In this document: piece after piece, positions 14,506 to 18,641 of the stretch
How positions within the stretch are numbered: the first letter of the stretch is position 1
Layout: every line of letters begins with the position of its first letter
NCBI GenBank assembly: GCA_001916005.1
Contig: MNRP01000007.1
Location: 1-18,641, forward strand
Reading direction: 5' to 3'
Source: Clostridium sp. 26_22
GTDB taxonomy: Bacteria > Bacillota > Clostridia > TANB77 > CAG-508
Length of the DNA: 18,641 nt
Position numbers and translations under genes: made by a program
The notes under the pieces: model-generated
What the model was told of the DNA's origin: nothing
Database searches by the model: none
Seen by the model: the letters and a program-made list of their open reading frames with translations, nothing else

Positions 14506-14684
14506 GTAGAACTATTGAAATAAAAGAACTATAAGAGTTTTAGGCGACAAAATGTAGACAACAAAAATTAAATAAAATTTAAAAAATGTTGCCAAATTAA
14601 AAACAAAAAATACAAATAATACTGATAATTCAGTACTTATAAAAAATAAAAAGTTGTAGACATTACTGTCCACGATCTAAATAT
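14506..14684. other. Structured non-coding stretch after secA; candidate integration boundary
   Basis: No reading frame is supported here. Seen in the sequence: GGCGACA (14543-14549) pairing with TGTTGCC (14587-14593), one G-U pair; TACTGA-TAAT-TCAGTA hairpin (14620-14635); the 8-mer TGTAGACA twice (14553-14560, 14655-14662); and an imperfect inverted repeat GTAGAC-attact-GTCCAC (14656-14673). The last has two 6-bp arms around a 6-bp spacer, the geometry of a tyrosine recombinase core site, just upstream of the integrase gene. It may be a left attachment site or part of a 3' UTR or small RNA. Confidence 0.4.
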
Positions 14685-14720
14685 AAGAAGTATTAACGCA
14701 AAAGTTAATGCTTCTTTTTT
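14685..14720 (+). terminator. Rho-independent terminator downstream of secA
   Basis: A 13-bp stem, AAGAAGTATTAAC (14685-14697) with GTTAATGCTTCTT (14704-14716) including one G-U pair, loop GCAAAA, then T to 14720. It is 180 bases past the secA stop, so it ends either a long secA 3' UTR or a separate small RNA. Confidence 0.85.
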
Positions 14721-14743
14721 GTATCAAATAATAGAATAAAGAG

Positions 14744-14752
14744 TGTTAAAAT
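14744..14752 (+). promoter_or_regulatory. Possible extended -10 promoter of the integrase gene
   Basis: TGTTAAAAT (extended -10 form TG-n-TAAAAT) lies 22 bases before the integrase start. No matching -35 box is visible. Confidence 0.35.
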
Positions 14753-14774
14753 AATAAAAAAAGGAGGTATTAAA

Positions 14775-16024
14775 ATGGGAAATGTAAACATTAAAAAAAG
14801 AGGTAGTGTATACCAATATGAATTTGAAGTTCCTAAAATAACAAGTAAAAGGAGGAGAATAACAAAGTCAGGATTTAAGACTAAAAGGGAAGCAATGGAA
14901 GCAGGATTAATAGCTCAGCATAATTTCTTTTTTACTGGAACAAAAAAAGAAGAAAATACAATGATTTATGCAGATTATTTAGATTATTGGATGGAAAATT
15001 ATTTTGAAAATGTGATTGCTAAAGATACAGCTAAAAGGTATAAGGAATCATTTAAAACATTAAAAAAAGTAATGGGGCATTATAAACTAAATGAAATAAA
15101 ACCATTTCTGTTAAACCAAATTGCTTTAGAATTATCTAAATATTCAAAATCAAAGGTAGGATTAAATCAATTTTTAAAAGTTATAAGATCATCTTTAAGA
15201 GATGCTGAAGGATATTTTGGATATATAGAATATGATCCATCATCAAAATTAAAAGTTCCAAACAATTTGTATTTTGATGTAAAAAAAACTTAAAACATAT
15301 ATATACTAAAAATGAAATTGAAAAAATCATAGAAAGATTTAAAAATAACAAAACATTCATAACTGCATTTTTAACAGCTTGTTACACAGGAATGAGAACA
15401 GGAGAAGTATTTGCACTTACATGGGATGATATAGATTTTAAAAATAATGTTATAAATATTGACAAAAATGTATTTGCAATAGATAAAAGTAAAAATGGTC
15501 GTTGGTACATAGGTACAACTAAAACAAAAGGTAGTACAAGAAAAATTTACATGTGTAATACTTTAAAAGAAATATTAATTAATTTTAAAAAATATCAAAC
15601 AAGTTGTAAAAAGAAATACAAATCAGACTATAAAAGATACTATTTTGAATCTGTAAAAAATAATTTGGGAATTGTTAGATATTTTAAAATAATTGAATTA
15701 AAAAATAAATCTAAAAATAAGAAAGAGGTAAACTTGATTTTTAGAAAAGACAATGGATTTTATGCAGGAAAAGATATAATTAAATATCCATTTAAAATTA
15801 TACATAATGAGCTAGGTATAAAATGTAGATTTTATGATTTAAGAGGGAGTTTTGCAACAGTCAGTTTAAGAAATGGTTGTGAAATAAAAGATATTGCTGA
15901 AGTTCTAGGGCATAAAAGAATTGAAACTACAGAAAACTATTATGTATCAAGTACAGACAATGATAAGATTAATGTATCTAAATCTTTTGAAAATAGTTTA
16001 AAAAATTTGAATATTATTATATAA
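14775..16024 (+). pseudogene. Tyrosine recombinase/integrase, split by a -1 frame change at A8
   Basis: An ICE/phage-type integrase in two frames. The first (14775-15293, 172 aa) has an N-terminal arm-binding segment (KKRGSVYQYEFEV...SGFKTKREAMEAG) and a SAM-like core-binding domain (YADYLDYWMENYF...LRDAEGYFGYI). It stops three bases after an A8 run (15281-15288). The -1 frame continues at once, LKHIYTKNEIEKIIERF then TACYTGMRTGEVFALTW (catalytic Arg), KTKGSTRKIYM (Lys), FYDLRGSFATVSLRNG (the HxxR position has Tyr for His, as I recall for this clostridial subgroup), LGHKRIETTENYY (His and nucleophile Tyr), to 16024. A -1 shift gives an intact 416-aa protein with nothing missing. The 0-frame codons at the run are A_AAA_AAA then C, a slippery sequence, followed immediately by TAA. 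So this may be programmed slippage, a recent mutation or a homopolymer sequencing error. Strong AAGGAGG RBS before the first ATG. Confidence 0.85.
15281..15293 (+). promoter_or_regulatory. Slippery A8 run with adjacent stop codon
   Basis: Eight A (15281-15288) read in the 0 frame as gtA AAA AAA act TAA. A -1 slip gives aac tta aaa cat and the intact integrase C-terminal domain. Runs of this length also cause RNA polymerase slippage in low-GC bacteria. No strong downstream stem was seen within the next 60 bases. Confidence 0.4.
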
Positions 16025-16120
16025 TCATAATAACAAATAGTAATTTATCGTGCATTCTACATCTATGGTAAAGACAAAATTTATAAAATATACTATCCTT
16101 ATTGTAGGAGGTAAGATATT

Positions 16121-16633
16121 ATGGATCAAGTAAAAATAGGAAAATTTATTGCACAATGTAGAAATGAGAAAAATATAACACAAGAAGCACTAGGAGAAAG
16201 ATTAGGTGTAACTAATAAAACAATTTCAAGATGGGAAAATGGGCATTATTTGCCAGATATTGAAATGATGCAATTATTAAGTAAAGAATTTGATGTAAGT
16301 ATAAATGAATTGATTTCTGGAGAAAAAATTGCAGATTCAGATTATAAAGAAAAAGCAGAAGAAAATTTAATAGAGGTATTAGAAAATAGTTCATTTACAT
16401 TAAAGGAAAGAATAGAGTTTTATAAAAGGAAATGGTTAAAAGAGCATATCTTTGAAAATATAATAGCTATAATTGTATGGATAGTGGTTGTAGTTATTTC
16501 AAAACTAAAAGGAACAGAAGTGCCAATTATTATTGCAATGTCTAGTTTTTTAGCTTTTGTACTTTATGTAGTAAGATATAATGAAATGATGAAATATATT
16601 GAAGATAGGGCATATAAGAAATTTAAAAAATAA
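16121..16633 (+). CDS. XRE-family regulator with C-terminal membrane helices
   Basis: The 170-aa product begins with a helix-turn-helix of the XRE/Cro-CI type (about 6-62: IGKFIAQCRNEKNITQEALG, then GVTNKTISRWENGHYLPDIE and LSKEFDVSINELISGE). A charged linker (about 65-105) follows, then two membrane helices (about 108-125 IIAIIVWIVVVVIS and about 131-148 IIIAMSSFLAFVLYVV) and a basic tail. This DNA-binding plus membrane-anchor design is common in clostridial regulators that respond at the membrane. AGGAGG lies 9-10 bases before ATG. A weak promoter with TATACT (16089-16094) is upstream. It follows the integrase in the same direction by 96 bases, and no terminator is seen between them. The target genes are unknown; the downstream abrB-acyltransferase unit is a candidate. 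Confidence 0.85.
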   Translation: MDQVKIGKFIAQCRNEKNITQEALGERLGVTNKTISRWENGHYLPDIEMMQLLSKEFDVSINELISGEKIADSDYKEKAEENLIEVLENSSFTLKERIEFYKRKWLKEHIFENIIAIIVWIVVVVISKLKGTEVPIIIAMSSFLAFVLYVVRYNEMMKYIEDRAYKKFKK

Positions 16634-16743
16634 TTAATTTGTTGTATTACAAATTACAATTTTGTAGTTTGAAAGATTTATAGTAATTTGTCATTTAGCA
16701 AGATGTTCGTAACATAAGTACTTTTCTGAACGAGGTAATAAAT
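16634..16743. other. Non-coding gap after the XRE gene
   Basis: No supported gene. It contains an inverted repeat AATTTGT-tgtatt-ACAAATT directly after the XRE stop (about 16636-16655), without a T-tract, and otherwise featureless AT-rich DNA up to the terminator at 16744. Confidence 0.4.
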
Positions 16744-16784
16744 AAAAAGTGATAGAAATTTTAAGAATTCTATTGCTTTTTTTA
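16744..16784 (+). terminator. Terminator upstream of the abrB-like gene
   Basis: AAAAAGTGATAGAA (16744-16757) pairs with TTCTATTGCTTTTT (16768-16781) over 14 bp with two G-U pairs and a 10-base loop, then more T. Its 3' arm also carries the -35 box of the next promoter. Confidence 0.8.
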
Positions 16785-16801
16785 TTCCAACAAAGTATAA
16801 T
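16773..16801 (+). promoter_or_regulatory. Promoter of the abrB-acyltransferase operon
   Basis: TTGCTT (16773-16778), 17 bases, TATAAT (16796-16801). The -35 box lies in the 3' arm of the preceding terminator and the -10 box lies in the first copy of a tandem repeat. Confidence 0.75.
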
Positions 16802-16828
16802 AAGTATGAAAAGTATAACAAGTATAAA
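16793..16828. repeat. Four 9-bp tandem repeats, likely operator
   Basis: AAGTATAAT, AAGTATGAA, AAGTATAAC and AAGTATAAA follow each other without gaps. The array covers the -10 box, the expected start of transcription near 16807 and the leader, ending 4-5 bases before the AAGGAGG of the abrB-like gene. AAGTAT is invariant in all four copies. Confidence 0.85.
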
Positions 16829-16843
16829 TTAAGGAGGATAAAA

Positions 16844-17047
16844 ATGGATAGAGATAAGTTTGTAGGAATAAGCAAAGTAGGAGAAAAAGGACAAATAGTA
16901 ATTCCAAAAGAAGCAAGAGATATGTTTGATATAAAATCTGGAGATTCTATTATTGTACTTTGTGATAAAAAGCAAGGAATTGCACTTATTAAATCTGATA
17001 TAATAGAAGATTTATCAGATAAAGTATTTCAAAGAGGGGATAAGTAA
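16844..17047 (+). CDS. AbrB/MazE/SpoVT-family DNA-binding protein
   Basis: A 67-aa transition-state-type regulator. The swapped-hairpin AbrB fold is evident in residues about 7-50: VGISKVGEKGQIVIPKEARD, then the MFDIKSGDSIIVL core and KKQGIALIKSD. This family acts as DNA-binding dimers or tetramers, either as global regulators (AbrB, SpoVT) or as antitoxins (MazE). No toxin gene is adjacent: the next gene is a membrane acyltransferase starting 2 bases after the stop, so an operon regulator role is preferred. RBS AAGGAGG lies 7-8 bases before ATG. The four 9-bp repeats over the promoter are the natural candidate binding sites for autoregulation, which is an inference. Confidence 0.88.
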   Translation: MDRDKFVGISKVGEKGQIVIPKEARDMFDIKSGDSIIVLCDKKQGIALIKSDIIEDLSDKVFQRGDK

Positions 17048-17049
17048 AA

Positions 17050-18129
17050 ATGGAGAAAAGAAAGCATTATTTAGACAATATAAGATGGATTACATTATGT
17101 TTTGTAATTATATATCATATATTTTATATATTTAATTCAAGTGGTGTAGTTTCAAATATAGGTGTAACAGGCATTAAAGAATTAGATAGTATATGTGTTT
17201 TTATCTACCCCTGGATTATGTGTTTATTATTTGTTGTATCAGGAGTATCTACTAATTATTCGTTAAAAAGCAAAACAAATAAAGAATTTATAAAAGATAG
17301 AGCAAAAAGAATATTAGTTCCAAGTTTAATAGGAATATTTGTTTATGGGTGGATAAGTGGATGGACAACAAATTACTATGGCGATATATTTGCAGGAAAT
17401 GGAAGTATGATTCCAGTTCCAATTAAATACATAATATTCTCTTTAATTGGTATTGGTCCACTTTGGTATGCACATGTATTGTTTATAGCATCTTTGCTTA
17501 TTGTTTTAGTTAGAAAAATTGATAAAAATAAAAAACTAGATATTTTGTTTAGTAAAATTAATTTACCTTTATTGTTTTCATTGGTATTATTAGTATGGGG
17601 ATCATCATTTATACTAAATACTCCAGTCGTAACTGTATATAGATTTGGAATATATTTGCTTATGTTTTTATTAGGATATTACATATTTTCAAATGATAAA
17701 ATCGTAGAAAAATTAGAAAAAATTTCAATACCAATGGGAATTATTACATTTATTATTGGAATTACATTTACAATTGTAAATTATGGTGCTAATTTTGGCT
17801 CAAATGAGTTTCTAACTAACATATTTACTAATATTTATATATGGTTTGTAATTCTTTCAGCATTTGGACTTGCAAAGAAATTTTTGGATTTTGAAAATAA
17901 ATTTACAAAGTATATGAATAAAAACAACTTTAGTTTTTATGTGTTACATTATACTATACAAATTATTATAGCATTTGTTTTAGTAGAATATTTTAAATTT
18001 AGTCATTTCTTGTTTAATTATATAATTTTATTTATAGGTACAATAATTATATTACCAATAGTTACAGAAATCTTAAAAAGAATACCAATAGCAAATAAAT
18101 TATTACTTGGAGTTAGTAAAAGGAAATAG
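17050..18129 (+). CDS. Membrane acyltransferase, acyltransferase-3 family
   Basis: The 359-aa protein has about ten membrane helices throughout. It begins with the family signature YLDNIRWITLCFVIIYH (7-23: an LDxxR motif and the catalytic His23 in the first helix), followed by the conserved loop SLKSKTNKEFIKDRAKRILVPSL (RxxRxxxP-like). Members move acyl groups (often acetyl) to sugars of the envelope or to other extracytoplasmic molecules; the acceptor here is unknown. The start lies 2 bases after the abrB-like stop and its RBS (AGAGGGG) is inside that gene, so the two are translationally coupled. A terminator follows at 18167. The length fits a membrane domain alone, without the SGNH domain of OafA-type proteins. 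A tetR-like gene downstream may control related functions. Confidence 0.85.
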   Translation: MEKRKHYLDNIRWITLCFVIIYHIFYIFNSSGVVSNIGVTGIKELDSICVFIYPWIMCLLFVVSGVSTNYSLKSKTNKEFIKDRAKRILVPSLIGIFVYGWISGWTTNYYGDIFAGNGSMIPVPIKYIIFSLIGIGPLWYAHVLFIASLLIVLVRKIDKNKKLDILFSKINLPLLFSLVLLVWGSSFILNTPVVTVYRFGIYLLMFLLGYYIFSNDKIVEKLEKISIPMGIITFIIGITFTIVNYGANFGSNEFLTNIFTNIYIWFVILSAFGLAKKFLDFENKFTKYMNKNNFSFYVLHYTIQIIIAFVLVEYFKFSHFLFNYIILFIGTIIILPIVTEILKRIPIANKLLLGVSKRK

Positions 18130-18166
18130 ACAAATTACAATTTATCAAGATGCTAACAAGATTTTT

Positions 18167-18196
18167 AAGAGAGATTATTTAATAATTTCTCTTTTA
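18167..18196 (+). terminator. Terminator of the abrB-acyltransferase operon
   Basis: AAGAGAGATTAT (18167-18178) pairs with ATAATTTCTCTT (18182-18193) over 12 bp with one G-U pair and a 3-base loop, then TTATTTA. It lies about 38 bases after the stop codon. Confidence 0.85.
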
Positions 18197-18200
18197 TTTA

Positions 18201-18229
18201 TTGACCAAACTAATGCGATTAGTTATAAT
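18201..18229 (+). promoter_or_regulatory. Sigma-A promoter of the tetR-like gene
   Basis: TTGACC (18201-18206), 17 bases, consensus TATAAT (18224-18229). The leader is about 22 bases. Confidence 0.85.
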
Positions 18230-18245
18230 ATGAATATAATTAGTT
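18208..18245. promoter_or_regulatory. Palindromic operator within the tetR promoter
   Basis: AACTAAT-gcg-ATTAGTT (18208-18224) is a perfect 7-bp-arm palindrome that fills the -35/-10 spacer. A third half-site ATTAGTT recurs at 18239-18245, 21 bp (two helical turns) after the second. Placement and symmetry fit autorepression by the dimeric TetR-type protein encoded downstream. Confidence 0.8.
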
Positions 18246-18257
18246 AAGGAGGTTGAG

Positions 18258-18641
18258 ATGTCAAAGAATAATATTAGTAATGAGCTTATTATTACAACTT
18301 CTGCAAGGCTATCAAATGAAGTAGGATTAAATAACTTATCTTTAAAAATAATTGCTGAAGAACTTAATATTAAATCTCCATCTTTGTATAATCATATTTC
18401 AAGTCTTGACGAAATAAAAGAAAAACTTATGATTTATGGATGGAAAGAGTTAGGAGAAAAAGCCACTGAATCAGCTGTTGGTGTAGCAGGTTATGAAGCA
18501 TTAAGAAATATGTGTTATGCCTTTTATGATTATGCTACAAACAACAAAGGTGTATTTACTGCAATGCTTTGGTATAACAAATTTGAGAGTGAAGAAAAAA
18601 ACGAGGCTACAACAAAATTATTTAGTTTATTGTTTAGAGTA
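18258..18641 (+). CDS. TetR/AcrR-family regulator, 3' end outside the window
   Basis: The first 128 residues of a TetR-type repressor are visible, and the frame is still open at the window edge. The N-terminal helix-turn-helix (about 8-55) shows ELIITTSARLSNEVGLNNLS, LKIIAEELNIKSPSLYNHI and SSLDEIKEKLMIYGW, the standard TetR order with the K/S-P-S-L-Y-N-H recognition helix. The ligand-binding part begins with WKELGEKATESAVGVAGYEA and continues AFYDYATNNKGVFTAMLWYN, which resembles the WHG-type C-terminal domain of the family. AAGGAGG lies 6 bases before ATG. Promoter and palindromic operator are directly upstream, indicating self-regulation. The regulated target may lie beyond the window or be the upstream acyltransferase operon. 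Effector unknown. Confidence 0.9.
   Translation, partial: MSKNNISNELIITTSARLSNEVGLNNLSLKIIAEELNIKSPSLYNHISSLDEIKEKLMIYGWKELGEKATESAVGVAGYEALRNMCYAFYDYATNNKGVFTAMLWYNKFESEEKNEATTKLFSLLFRV

Noticed and set aside
14685..14720. Reading the secA-integrase gap as a tmRNA, riboswitch or other known structured RNA
   Set aside because: The hairpins are short and no known core motif was recognised; only the terminator is solid.
14656..16060. Similarity between GTAGAC...CACGAT after secA and the reverse complement of 16047-16060 as a pair of attachment sites
   Set aside because: Only short blocks match with different spacing, too weak to support paired att sites.
16649..18143. 14-bp direct repeats ACAAATTACAATTT (16649-16662 and 18130-18143) flanking the abrB-acyltransferase unit, as possible target-site or att repeats
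   Set aside because: Repeats of this length made of A and T are expected by chance in an AT-rich window of this size, and the flanks diverge at once.
1..18641. CRISPR array, rRNA, tRNA or insertion sequence
   Set aside because: No repeat-spacer pattern, no recognisable rRNA or tRNA, and no transposase gene or terminal inverted repeats were seen.

Overview
The window is about 18.6 kb of very AT-rich DNA with strong AAGGAGG-type ribosome binding sites, near-consensus sigma-A promoters (TTGACA-17-TATAAT type) and many AGA/ATA codons. TAA is the commonest stop, and TGA and TAG are also used as stops, so the code is standard. Gene content (secA, smpB, class II fba, murD, a sporulation-type AbrB protein, a membrane-anchored XRE regulator) points to an uncultured or gut-type clostridial member of the Bacillota. 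I cannot name the species. I see no rRNA, tRNA or CRISPR array.

Bases 1-14500 look like ordinary chromosome made of short, mostly single-gene transcription units, many with a visible promoter and hairpin terminator. In order these are: a broken serpin-like secreted protein gene; a peroxiredoxin (-) divergent from a GNAT acetyltransferase (+); fructose-bisphosphate aldolase (+) convergent with smpB (-); two small secreted or anchored low-complexity proteins (-); a 101-aa unknown (-); a 30-aa Asn-rich mini-protein (-); murD (+), whose terminator hairpin covers the ribosome binding site of the next gene, a Pro/Arg-tailed protein; a 77-aa unknown; a Cys-rich double-CBS protein; an AI-2E family permease followed by a metallo-beta-lactamase-fold protein; a nucleotidyltransferase-fold protein (+) convergent with a DUF1980-like anchored protein (-); and secA.

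Bases 14506-18641 look like accessory DNA. A structured non-coding stretch with a candidate recombination core is followed by a tyrosine integrase split by a -1 frame change at an A8 run, a membrane-bound XRE regulator, an AbrB/MazE-like regulator translationally coupled to a membrane acyltransferase, and the start of a TetR-family regulator that runs off the window. In many Firmicutes secA is followed by prfB; here the integrase lies there instead, so the secA 3' flank is a plausible integration boundary.

I did not find an obviously new multi-gene system. The most interesting signals are regulatory or structural: the murD terminator that base-pairs with the next gene's Shine-Dalgarno sequence; four perfect-phase 9-bp repeats between the abrB promoter and its start codon; a 17-bp palindrome exactly filling the spacer of the tetR promoter; a contiguous 14-bp duplication between the prx and GNAT promoters; the slippery A8 run in the integrase; and the 16-cysteine CBS protein.
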